Shown here piece by piece: positions 1 through 13,400 of a stretch of DNA of 64,000 nt. Each line of letters starts with the position of its first letter. Positions within the stretch are counted from its first letter, which is position 1. Location: assembly GCA_921293015.1 (NCBI GenBank), contig OV121086.1, positions 33,665,194 through 33,729,193 of the forward strand. Reading direction: 5' to 3'. The notes beneath the pieces were generated by a model that saw nothing but the letters and a program-made list of their open reading frames with translations, was not told the origin of the DNA and searched no databases. This DNA is from Phorcus lineatus (Eukaryota > Mollusca > Gastropoda > Trochida > Trochidae). The position numbers and the translations under genes were made by a program.

Positions 1-1404
1 TAACGAGCAAAGAACGTTTTCTTCACAGCATCCTTGTATGTGTCACCTACATCTGGAACAACATTCGACCCACTCAGTCCAAGGCCCGTGTTCTGAACCC
101 GCCGCTTAGCCTGTTAAAAAAAGTCAAATATGTATGTCAAAGAAATTTTAGTACCCTGAAAGTTTACACAAAAAGCAAGTTTGAAAAGAGAGAAAGCTCC
201 AAGAAAATGAAGAAGGCTTTCCTTTTGTAACAACAGATTGCACGATGTAACTTATCCTCATTTTAAAAAGAATAGGAAAAAGCTGCATCACAGAATGAGT
301 GACCGTCACAGAATGAGTGACCATTACGGTATGAGTGAAAGGTTATATGTTCTATGTAAACAGTGGAACAATGAGTTAACATGGGAAACTGGGGACATGT
401 TTTCAAATGTGTTGTCACTGAACTGTGATAGAACTTTGGTCATATCTACCCTTATGAAAGGATATTATCTTACAGGGCATTTACATCAACTAACCCTTTA
501 ACAAATCTTTTGAGAGGACTTGATATCCAGGTTATTCAACATCAAAGTACATAAACCCAGATGAATAATGCCCGCCAAGTTTAGAAAACATAAATCATTG
601 CAATTGGTATGATGTCACAAGAAACCACTAAAGTGTTTCACACCTGTTTCAGCCATAGAAGCTTATGATGAACAGAATGCTTCTGGTTTTCCGTGTGATC
701 ACTTATCTCTCATCTCATGACTGAATTGCGCCACTTGAAGATATTGGCTTTCCCCAGTCACTTGATGGGGATAAGTGTCTCACACTGAAAACTCCTCCAT
801 ATATTAGGGTGATATCATCTTAATTAATCTTTACTTGAAAACCTAAAAAATAGATGAGATAGATATAACAAAATATTTGTGTCATGGATTGAATAAAACA
901 AACCTCTTATATTGATGAAAAGGATATTGAAGTGTACAAAAATGATATGCATTGTAAGATTTAGTAACTTTATCAGACAATACATTTATTAGATTTTTTA
1001 AGTTGTAGTCGTGGAACAGAACAATTGGGTTACTGTTCACTGTACTTTAAAAAAGAAAATATTAATCGACACAGCCTTCACTTAATTTACCGCACAACAC
1101 ACTCAGCGATCAACATTATAACAGAATTCTACTGAAACATCACCCTTTTGTAAACAATTGACTGATATAGTTTTTAAATAAAGTCCAAATTCTTTGACAT
1201 CCACGTCATTTTTCACACAGTTAATAGAACTCTTGCAAAAAATCCCAAAAAACCCTACTACAAATCTGACCTGAATAGGGTCGACAATGCCCTGAGACTT
1301 CTTGCCAAGGCCCATGCCCTGGGACCAGCCCATCTTCTGCATGAGTTTGTTGCCGATGTTCTCGCCGCCGAGCCCTGCTGCTTTGGTTGGCTCCTCAAAA
1401 CTGC
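1..1404 (-). CDS. RBM5: RBM5/10 G-patch exon and truncated terminal exon
   Basis: Exon 1404-1271 encodes [20 protein letters not shown] and [11 protein letters not shown], the N-terminal part of the G-patch, which in this family activates DEAH helicases such as DHX15. The acceptor is a CAGCAG tandem, so the exon may begin at 1404 or 1401. Exon 110-1 continues [14 protein letters not shown] and ends [14 protein letters not shown] at the window edge; vertebrate RBM5 has only a few residues after this point, so the stop should be just outside. Confidence 0.92.
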
Positions 1405-4400
1405 TGTAACAACCAACACTGGGCCAGTGAGCAGGACCGACAGGCTGAGAAACATCAACACTGACTCACACAGAACAAGACAATCAAATCCACACCCAAA
1501 CCTCTATGGAGAAGGCTAAGAAAGCACTTCTTAGTTCTAGACAGATACAGCAGTATTTTACATGCTCTTCCCAAGACCAAGAAACTCCTGTGGGGCTGAG
1601 GGGCGGGAGGGATGGACAGAGATTCTCTTTTAAAGTAACAGTTGGGGGGTGGGGTTTTGACATGCTAGTTGCATTTTGCACAAAAGGGGTCAGGGAACTG
1701 AGGCTGGTGGTTAGTACAAATTCCTCTACTGTTCCTAGGTTTAGGTTGTCGAACGTTTCTTTCCATTCACAAGGGTTTGTGGTAAGAGGGGGGATGGGGC
1801 AGCAATTTCTTTAGTATGGGATGTTGACAGTTTCTCTACTCACACAGGGGGTGGAGGCTGGTAGCGGTTCCTTGGCTCAGGGGGTTGAGGTGCTCCATAC
1901 TTCTGCCGTCTTTCTTTGGCTCGGTCACGATACTATTAAGAAAATCATTCATGTAATGATTTTTAGCAATCTCCTCAGTTGCCAAATTAAAATCATTTCT
2001 GTTAAAATAATCATCAACATGTTGCCAAATACATGCATTAGGTTAACCAACGTACCAAAAGAAATTGTGTGAATATGTTTGAGTGCATATCAAGTTTGGG
2101 GAATTTGCCAGAGGCAGGGAAGTCGAATCTATTTTTGTAAACTTTGTTGAAAGTCATACTTATCTCATTATTGTTTAACTGCATAGATTTTTATAAGAAA
2201 TTATAAAAACATGTTGAGAAAATTAGTGAAAAGAAAATCTTTAACTATATTCATAAGGATAAAATGAAAGTAAAGCTCACCTCTTTCTTTTCTTCACTCG
2301 TTCCCTTGGAACTCTGTAATGCCTGTAGATTTTGCTAAAGGAAAAAAAGAAAACACTTTTATTTTCAACAAGATTGATAATGATATTACATGAGAGAAAA
2401 TGTTTGTATCATCTGTAGATGTATATGTTGTATAATCTGATTTTAAGTCACCAAAACGAGAATCATTGAAATGCACATCTCATACCAGAAAAAAATATAA
2501 AAAAACATAACAAACAACACTTAAATAATTAAAAAATTCCATTTGACTCTTCAGTATTGTAATGGTTTCATATAAAACTTTATATCTTGCATATCAGTTG
2601 CTTTAATAACAGACCTTCCAAATCTCATCTTGCTAGGGATCCTACAACTCAACTTTAGTAACTCCTATCAACTCCTATTAAACCTTCCGTTCATCAAGGC
2701 ATGGGAAATACTTTTAAACTTCTAGATTTTCAGCAAGATCTATTTCAAAAATATTCTTTGAAAGCTTATGACTTACTCCACTCAAAGGAGCAAAATTTGA
2801 AATAAATGATTTAATGCTGCTCGTATCTCACATAATCTTGCAAACACCAACCAACCTTATGTAGATCTGAGAACTGTGTATGCTTTGTCAGGATCTCTTT
2901 CGACTGGAACTGTCTCTTGCACAGAAGACACGCCAGTTTGGACCAGTCCACAAGCTTGTTCTCGTCTAGACGGCCAGAGGTGATGGCGCCAGATCCTTCA
3001 TCTTCATCCTCTTCATCACTGTCACCACCGTACGAGGCCACGAGACCAGGCTTGGAGCCAGGGGGAGGGATAGCAGCCTTTTCTCCTCCAAACTGTTGGC
3101 AATTATTTTTAAAAAAAGATAAAGATTTGAGCTATGTGTGCAGCACACCCTCATCAGCAAACAGCAGTAACCTCTATGATTTGTCTGAAAGGATTTTCAA
3201 GTTTGGATGCAGTAGGCTGAAGAGCTAGCACACAAAATGCCAAAACGCAGCAAGGCTTGAATTTGATAATGATAAGGACTGGTGTAAATTTTCCTGTATG
3301 GGAAGTTTCAGTGAAAAGAACTTAAGCTTGTAAACTAGCCAACCAAATGATTTATTCTCTCCATTGGTTAAATTTTAGTGGATAATGCAGAGGTTGGTTT
3401 AAACTTGAAACATATGGATGACTTAAATTTTCAGGATAGTTTGTTGATTGCATTTGAAATTGAAGTAAGTTGCTTCAAACTCATATGAATCAGTGATCCA
3501 CTACCATTAGACTTACCATTGGAGGGGGCGGCATTAGCTTCTTGTCTTCTCCAGTTTTCTGTGGGGAAAAAAACAAAATTGACTGACAAAAGAGTGCAAT
3601 TATGAATGTCACCAATGAAGAAGTGAAACTGTTTCATTTAAGGGAGCTAGAGTTGTTGGGATCAAATATGTCAATTTTCATAAATGACGTTATTTAATCA
3701 AGAAGAGTTGGCTGTTTCTGAAAATCTACATCTCAAATTCTCAATGCTAATCAGTTCTGTATCATGACAGTAAACAGGTTAGAGTTGAGATTTGTGATTG
3801 AAACCGGACAATGGTGCGCACCAGTTGCTCAAATGTAATTTTGGAAAGTTATTTACAGCAAACACAACAACAAACACAGTAATTTAACTAAGAAAAGAGG
3901 CAGAAAGAGAAGAGGGTAGAAAACAAGGGCACAATGTGAAAAGAATCCAAAGAATTTATATCCTGCAATAGGATTGACACTCACAGATTTCTCAAGGACA
4001 GCAAACCCTGCATCAGCAGTGGCCGACTCTCGCTGCTCGGACCGTGCGACTGGGTTGATGGTTATCCTTCTGGACCCTTCCTTCATCATCTCCTTTTGGG
4101 CATTCAGCGACTTGGCCCATTTCTCCATGTCCTATGATTACAGACTATAATATTAGCTTTCAAAAGACAGAGTTGTTCATGTGCACAGTTGCTTGTTAGA
4201 AGCCATTTGATTGTGTTCTCCAGATGACTTGAATGTAACCAATCAAGCATGAGGACGGCTTGCTTCGATTGACTGAATGACTGAAAGTGCTGTGGTCATA
4301 ATGATCCCGATACATATTGCTGAATATTTCTAGGTAGAGAAAAAATAAGCACACTCAAATCGTTAATATGAAAATAATCAGGTATTAACACTTCTTATAT

Positions 4401-7400
4401 ATTATTTTCTGTGGCTAAAACCAAAACTGGCTCTATCTGCCTGTGAAACATACCTTTGCAATTTTCTTGGCAATCTTGACTTTCTCCTTTTTATCTTTGC
4501 CCTCCTTCCGGTTAGTTCCATCTCCGTCCTGTCCAGCCTCATTCTGGGTTGGCGCAGGAAGATAGGTGGACTTTTCCGCATCCCAGTACATAAACTGCTG
4601 TGTCTGAGGGTTGTAGTAGTACTGAAATACAAGTATTCTGTTAAGACTAAGCCCAACAACTGTTTCACTGCTCACTTACTTTGTGAGTGCCATCCTGCTA
4701 CATCAGCGTATTTGTCTCCACCTAGCTCCATCATATACCCTGATATCCTTTGGCCTAAAACGCTCGTATTGCTTACGGCTGGTTACTCATGGCTATTTAT
4801 AGCCTACATTGACATTTGTTTGAATTCTCATCTGGGTTGTGCCGCTATTGCTGAATGCGAGTCATTTCATTGGCTTGCTATATTTAGCTATACGAGGCCG
4901 AAGGATATCAGGGTATATGATAAAGCTGGGCAGAGACAAATACGCTGATGTAGCAGGATGTGAGTGCGCAAACTATTCCGTTATTGTTCAGCACTACTTT
5001 TTCATTAAAACCCATAAGTAATGCAGCTGTTATGGTTGGAGAGGAAAGTTTTGCAATATCAAAATAACTGAACATTCCAAACTTTTGCATTCACCATTAC
5101 AAGAACTGCTGAGATCGATATGCACTTGTGAGACTACATTAAGATACAGTGGAGGTAAGGTGACCAGCTACTGCTACCACCTCCATATCTTCACGTTTGA
5201 GAATTAGTCCTTGGTTGAGGGAAAGTGTCTGTAACAAAGCATAATGCCAATGCAGTAATGCAAATGGAGTGGATTTGTGAAAACGAATTAATTGCAAATG
5301 AAAATTGCAAAAAGCCAGAATAGGGATCTTTCATGAGGGTTTTTTTTCCATATCAATAATCAACTTTTTATCACAGGAATCTCACATATGGAACACCTGT
5401 CAGACGGGAAGAGTTGATCTTTTACATGTGTCCACTCCTCTTGCATTCTCCATCTCAATCTAGATTTTCAGCTCTTTAACAAGGGTCTATTACTGACAAA
5501 GTTTCTTGTCAAAATGTCCGGAATGTTTCCCCGATACATGATGTGTCTAATATTTTTAACATGGGAAAGGTTTGGTATAGTGTAACCCTAAGATATGATA
5601 TTTTATATTTTAATTTTACCTGCATCAATGATTTTGCTAAAACTAAGTTTTGTAAAAAAAGCCCTGATATTGATAATGAACAGGATACTTTTATAAATGG
5701 TTGCCATGGACAGCCAGGTCTAAGTGGGATGTAACAAAAGGTAGCATGTTCAAGTGTTGACTTGTACAGTATATTTTCTATTTCAGACATTTAAATTAAG
5801 GACTCATGTTTTTGTGCTCACATACACTCTGAGATATAAAAATAGAGCCATGGGCTCTGTAGCTCATCAGACTTTTGATAGAAATAGGTGTTGTGGTTTA
5901 GACCATGGGGTCATGGGCAGTGTAGGAAAGATAGCCTGTCCCAACGTCCGAGTTATTCACAATCAAATAAAAAAGGCCCATTGCCCATTTGGGGTCAAGG
6001 GGTCACCGAACCTACAATTCAGACTCCCCATTGTCCAAGGAGTCTACACACAACTATTAAGCTATCAAGACCTTTTGGAACTGGAGAAGAAGATGAAAGT
6101 AGGATTTTAAGGTGTTGACCCCTGTGACCCCATTTGGGGTCAAGTGGTCACCAAACCTACAATTTAGAATCCCCAGTGTCCAAGGAGTCTACACACACCT
6201 TTTCAGCTCTCTAGACCTTTTGGAACTAGGGAAAAAGATGAAATTAGGTTTTTTAGGTTTTGACCCCTGTGACCCCATTTGGCGTCATGGGGTCACCAAA
6301 CCTACAATTTAGAATCCCTGTTGGCCAAGGAGTCTACACACACCTTTTCAGCTCTCTAGACCTTTTGGAACTAAGGAAAAAGATGAAATTAGGTTTTTTA
6401 GGTTTTGACCCTTGTGACCCCATTTGGGGTCATGGGGTCACGAAATCTACAATTTAGAATCCCCATTTGCCAAGGAGTATGCACATAAAATTTCAGCTCT
6501 CTAGAGTCATTGGTTCTGGAGAAGAAGTCGAAAAAGTGAAAAGTTTACGGATGGACGGACGCCAGACGCCTTGCCATGCCATAAGCCCATAAGCCCAAAA
6601 TTCAAGATGCAAAGCAGAAAATAGCATTGAATGTTTAATTTTAATCATAAGTACATTTGTTATGTGATTTGTGCCGTTTTCTGCTCAGCCGCTATATAAG
6701 TGAAACACTCTTGAAAGCGGCCACTGCTAGTGACATCCATCATAATTCTTATCGACATTATGTGCCATCGCTTCGTTATGTCACTTTAATATTCAGTTTA
6801 ATTTTTACTACAGTTCATCTAATCAAGGGGGCAGCACCTATGCCGAATCAAGGATAGAAATTTATTTTCTTTATGTTGATTTTTCATACTTGAAGTACAG
6901 ACAGGTACGACTGCAATTTTAACTTCAATCAAAGGATTATCATGTGCCATGTTTCTATTTGCAGCTGCAGGTCACGTGGGTGGTACCAGGGAGATGTCAT
7001 TGCACGGAATATACTTGTGTATACGGATGTGTATCATTTCTGTATCGCAATATAATGGTACTTTCGTAATTCAGTTTTTCCATGCTCTTTTGACTAAATA
7101 ACAGCAATTAGAACAGCAATTAGAACAGTGATCAAATGCTCAAACGGCCGTTGTTTTGCAAGGAGAGATCATTCAGTTACTTGTTTCGGACTTTTAACAT
7201 GTCCATGCCATTTTCACTTTGCAATTTCACACCTTTTTTAAAAAAAAAATTCAGTATAATCACTTTTTTGGGGGTTTCATATTTCTGCAATTTTTTTTAC
7301 GGAAATTGTTAATATCAAAACCTTCAATACATTGGATATTTTAATGAAGAGTGTACCGGTACGTATTGTGTTGTTTCTGTATTGCAATTTACAAGTATGT

Positions 7401-10400
7401 CGATAATAATGTGCACCCTTACTTGTGTATAGCATTGATAATTGCATATTCATAAAAACAACCTCAATTTACAATTCTTTTATTTTCATTTAACAGCAAC
7501 ATAAGTAGCGATATAAATAAGGCGATTGTGTTGTGTAAAGATGACTCGAAGTGGAAAGTGCATATTCATATAAAGTTAAGCTTTCTGAAAGCATTTTGAA
7601 ATACTTGAGGCATTCTGAATGTTATTTTGAAACAGCGTCGCTGGTTGCACAACTAAGTTTCATTGCATCCAAGTAGATTTCTACATTTCAAGAATGTAAA
7701 AACCTTGTATTAATACAGAGGTTGTATAGGAATTTGACAAAAATACCTCTGTTGGGAGAGAATTCATCAGTAATTGTATAAGTTTTTTAGAAGATTACAA
7801 TATTTATGTCAAATATTTATTATATATGCATATCAAGTTTAAGTCTAGATGAACTCCAAAATACTGTCTTCATGTGAAACTTTGTTTGCCTGATATAAGA
7901 GGAGGTTGAAAACAATGTATTTCCAAAAAAAATTTCTTTAAAAAAAACGTTCTTGTTTTTTATGATGAAAGACATGATTTAAAAAATTTTGACATGATGT
8001 TCTCGCCTCATTAAGCCAGTGTAATAAAATGATATTATTTAAGTCCAAATAATATTTGCTTTTATTAGTGCATTTTTGGAATGCAATTGTCAGCATAACA
8101 TTTAACGAAATTTGGTAAATTTGAGTTCAAATGCAAGATTGCTATTTGAAGACATAGAAATGAATTGACATTACAAGGTAGTAACAAAATTCCTTGACTT
8201 CATGTTTATATTTCGGTTAGAAAAATATTTTGACTGTCAACAGATCAAATGTATTCTGAACGATGGAAAGTCTCAAAACAAATTGCAAACAAACATTTAT
8301 CAGCTAGTTTTTTTACTCATAACTGTCTAACCATAGTGAGTGAGTTGTTGTTTAACGCCGCTTCGGCAATATTTCAGGCATTAGCGGCGATTGTCTAACC
8401 ATAAGGGGAGTTTCAAAACTTTGTTAACTTTCATTTCAAAGACAATCCTTTGTACCCTATATCCAAGTTAAGTACATATCAACTTAATACAAAGAATCAT
8501 TTTAAAATTTAGAGAGAAATTTTTTTTGCTTACTATTTCTCCAGCAGATTTGTGTTTTTGTGTAAGCTTAGTCTGAGACAAGGTCATCAGCTCAAACTAA
8601 ATGCTCGAAACAATTATTACTTTCAATATGCCAATCACCAACGTATACACAAGACATGATCAAAGAATAAAAATTATTGAGCAAATACTATTGGATGAGT
8701 TTATCTGCTTGGTAAAATCATCAATTTACATGTCTTGGTATCAGTTTATTCAGTCTTTGTCCAGGACTTTATGGGGAAAAAACATGACTCCTGATTAGGC
8801 AAAACCAAAAATGAGCTATGAACTTGAACCTTCATCAAGGTTTGCTGTAAGAAAATCTTTGAAAGATTCCAGATTAATATGGCTCTTCAATTTGAACTAA
8901 AATCGCAAGGAAGTCATTGAAAGATATGAACATTAAGTATGGTCTGGTGAGGAAGCACCAAAAGATGTTTTCTTGTTTTACATGATGTGTCGATTAAAAT
9001 TTTGCAGTTTTCACGAGGCATTAAATTTCCAAATAATGCAATAAAAGATTAAACAAAGCTGGTACAGTAACAAGCTTATATTGCTGCATAAACAAGGATG
9101 CAACGTCCGAGAAATAGAAACCCAGTCATCTTTCGACTGGCAGAGCTGGTGCTTTCAGGATAAAAGTTAACAAAGCTAAGTTTTTAGAGGAATAAAGGTT
9201 TCATTTAAATTGTTGGAATTGATCTCATTCATGAACTCAAAATTACAAGAAAATGAAAAAGGTTTCAAGGAATTTTATTTATTTCAAAACACCATGTTAT
9301 CCATTATGTTACCTTGAATACTGTTATTTATGCTTTAACAACAAAGTAATAAACTTCTAAAACAATAACAATTATTCACATCAAAACATAAAAGCAATTA
9401 AAAAAGTCATTATGCACATTCAGTGAATCTTCCTTACAAACATTCTTTTAAATTGCATAAACTTTCATAGCACAAATAATAAAATCTGTGATTTAACATA
9501 AATGCATTCAAAACATCATCCTCACAATTTCAAAGAAATATTTTTGAATATCATTACATAAACATTTGTGTCCCTTTCCCTTGTGCAAATTAAGAAATCA
9601 AGCTCAACTTTCATTACACAAATAATAAAATATGTGATTCAACATAAATGCATTCAAAACATCATCCTCACAATTTCAAAGAAAAATTTTTGAATGTCAT
9701 TACATAAACATTTGTGTCCCCTTCCCTTGTGCAAATTATGATAAACATTTCATAAGGTTTAACAAACATATTAACAATATAACTTGAAAAAGCATTAAAC
9801 ATCCAAATTCTACATGTATGTTATATGGGTCAGAGGCCTTAAAAAACTCCCAGCTACCACAAATCATCATTTAACCATGTTGCTAATTTCGTAAATAAAC
9901 TCATGGTTAAAAGAAAGTGATTTTTCTCAGTAAATTAGGTTTTCAACATTCAAGAATATATATTTTTTCACTGAGCAATAGCCTTTGATCAGCTTGTTAA
10001 GGGTTATTATCAGCAATGCATCAGCATTTGTATCTCTTTGTATTTCAAGCACACATTATGATCTTAACATTTCATAAAGTTAAATTAGTTTCATGATATA
10101 AATATTAAATATTTGTTGTCTCAAATTATCTGCCAACATAGTCAATACATTGATTGTATACAAAATCACTGCATTTTGGTGAACAAATAACACAGCAGTT
10201 CAGTAGTTAGTTCAGAATTATGAATGAGGTTATTGAGCAGTAAGCAGTATCCTTGTATCAGTCAAGAGTTTGTATCCTTCACAGACTCTCAGCGTCTCGT
10301 CCACTTTGACAATGTTCTACAATCTGGGACGGTAAGCACATCAACTTAGCTTTAGTGTTGGTACTTCTGCTTCGGATAAACCAGTTAAGGGTAAAGAACC

Positions 10401-13400
10401 TATAACTGACCTTCAGATCTCTTTGGGCATCCTCCAGTTTGTTAATGAAGTCATCGGTTCAGGTTCAAACAACATCAACTGATGATTGGCATTGCCTACT
10501 TTTGGTTTGAGCTGTTAGTTTAGGGGTTCATATCCATTAACTGCCTCTCAGCAGCTCTTTGCGCCTCCTCCAGTTTGACAATGTACTCATCAGTCCAGGT
10601 CAGGAACCACATCAAGTCAACTTCTGTGGTGCTTACCGTAGGCATCTCTCTACAAGGTTCACTTGCATAAATGACTTTGGGTTCAATCCAAGTTAATTTC
10701 TTGCTTTCTTCATTTGTAGACTCCGTGTTAGACTTTTCTTCACTTTTTTCATCTTTTGAATTACGCCTCTCCCCATCAGTCTTAGCTTGAATTAGTTCAC
10801 GTCTACTTCCTTTTGATTCAGTTTTGCTTGTTTTATTATCATGTCTGTTTTCAATCAAGCCTGTTTTTGGTTTCAAATCATGCTTGCTTCCCTTTCTTTC
10901 TTCCCTTGATCTATCCCTCCTCAAACGTTTGGCACTTTCATAGGATTTATCTGTTTTGCGCTTTCGGTCATCCAAAGTTGCAGGTTTATCCTTTTGACTT
11001 TTGCTCAGCTCATGTCTATCTCTCCTTGAAGACGTTCTACTTTCTGTTGAGTGTTTCGTTCTTTCTCTTTTAGAGTCATTCCTCTCTCTAGAGTTATCCC
11101 TCTTTGAATGCTTGCTTTTTTCAATTGGCTCTTTTTCAATCTTTCGTTTTCGGTTATCTGAAACAGGTTTATCCCGATGCATTGAACGACTTTTGCTCCG
11201 ATTTGAAGAATGTACAGTTCTTTTCTTAGAATTGTCTGCATTTGTCTTTGAATCATGCTTGCCTTCTCTGGAATCCCTCTTATTCCCCTTTAATTCAGAT
11301 TTGCTTCCCTTGGTAACATCTGTGCTTCTGGTTGTCTCCGGTTTGCTTGCCCCTTCTTCGAGAATGCTGCCCTTAGAATCTGTTGTGTTTTTCTTTGATT
11401 CAGGTTTGGTTCCAGTTGATTTATGTTTACTTCCAGTTGATTCAGGTTTACTTCCTGTGGATTCAGGTTTGCTTGATTTAAGTTTGTTTCCAGTTGATTC
11501 AGGTTTGCTTCCTGTCGATTCAGGTTTGGTTCCAGTTGATTCATGTTTGGTTCTAGTTGATTCATGTTTGGTTCCAGTTGATTCATGTTTGGTTCTAGTT
11601 GATTCAGGTTTGATTCCAGTTGATTCAGGTTTGCTTGATTTCAGTTGGGTTCCACTTGATTCAGGTCTGCTTCCAGTTGATTCAGTTTTGCTTCCAGTTA
11701 ATTCAGGTTTGCTTGATTTAAGTTGGGTTCCAGTTGATTCAGGTTTGCTTGATTTCAGTTGCGTTCCAGTTGATTCAGGTTTGCTTCCTGTCGATTCAGG
11801 TTTGCTTGATTTTAGTTTGGTTCCAGTTGATTCAGGTTTGCTTGATTTTAGTTTGGTTCCAGTTGATTCAGGTTTGCTTGATTTTAGTTTGGTTCCAGTT
11901 GATTCAGGTTTGCTTGATTTTAGTTTGGTTCCAGTTGATTCAGGTTTGGTTCCTGTAGTTTCAGGTTTGCTTGATTTTAGTTTGGTTCCAGTTGATTCAG
12001 GTTTGGTTCCTGTCGATTCAGGTTTGATTCCAGTTGATTCAGATTTGGTTCCAGTTGATTCATGTTTGTTTTTGGTAGTGTCTGTTCTGCTTTCATTTGA
12101 TTTAGGTTTTCTACCAAATGAATCCTGTTTGGTTTCAGTTGAATTAGGTTTTTTTCTTCTTGATTCAGGTTTCTTTCTAGTTGTTTCATGTTTGCTTCTT
12201 GTTGACTTATGTTCGGTTATCAGCGATTCAGGTTTTCTTTGTTTTAATTCAGATTTACTTCCAGTTGTATCAGATTGCTTTTCCCTTGACTGAAGTTTCC
12301 TTCTCCTTGATTCAGGTCTGCTTCCTCTTGATTCAGCCTTAATATATTTGGTTTCCTTTGTGCTTCTCTTCAATTCATCCTTAGATGTGTCCTTTGTCAA
12401 TGCTTTTGCATTTTGTTTTCTTCCTTGTCCTGAAACAGTTTTCTGAGAACTAGATGTTGCCTCTTCATTCGACATAGACTTAATTACAGGAGGATTGTGC
12501 TGCCTTGACTTATAGTCGACACCTTTCATATCACCCATTGTAAAGAAATGTAGAAAAGTTCCTGGATTAACATAATATGGGTTGGGTATTTTAGCTTCAT
12601 CTAGAGTCCCTATCTTGTTCAAGAAGTGGTCCTTCTTTTGGTGAGGTCTGAAGAGTTTCTTTTGGAAGATTCCGCCACATATTTTGCACCCAAAATAATA
12701 CTTGTAATGAATCTTCTCAAAATGGTCAGCTCTTTCTGTGCAAGATTTAATTTCAAATTGACATTCAGGCACAGGACACTTTAAAGGGTATATAAACTGG
12801 TTTTGCCCATTCACAGGGGGCTTCATTTTTTCATTTGTATTCTGTCCTTTTACAGAATCCTTGACAGAAGAACGTTTTGGAAAGGAGGCTGTGCTTTCTG
12901 CCTTTCTTTTTGTCGTATTTGTTGCACTTGGGACAGAACTTGAGGCTGTCATACCAAAATCTTCGACTGTTTTAATAGCAAGCAAGTTTGGCCTTACAGA
13001 GTGGGCAGTTGTAATGCTTTTAGGAGAAACCTTCTTTAAACCTTTTTCCATTATTTTCACATCTTCAGTTATAGAATGTTCCTCAACTTCAATACTTGTG
13101 ACACTGTTCTTCTCTTCTTTGGTAGTCACTCCAGATAAACTTCCCTTTCCACCTACTCTTTTGCCAGCAGACTCTGTGTCTGTGTTCTTTGTGGGTGAAA
13201 CACCTTCTTCACTCACTGATTTTTCATTCTTTTCGACAGAAGTAGTTGTTGCCACATCACTTATTGTCTGCTTGGTAAAGCTTTTCTCAGAGTTTCTATC
13301 TAACATTCCTTCAGCATTTTCTGGAGTTGCTGATGTTTGAACATTCTTTGTACTCTCATTCCCTACAGAAGCAATATTTCTTGCAGTTTTCCCAGCCATT

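Noticed and set aside
3770-3860. Possible further copy of the TTAA MITE (ccggacaatggtgcgcacca)
   Set aside because: Only about 50 bp resemble the MITE interior, with many differences and no ends; too weak to list as an element.
5754-6457. Several overlapping plus-strand frames of 65-118 codons
   Set aside because: They lie in the tandem repeat array and repeat the same text; no gene.
11001-12293. 430-codon plus-strand open frame
   Set aside because: It is the antisense of the ESTGTK repeat; composition (PVDSGLL repeats) follows from the sense repeat, and no splice or start context supports it.
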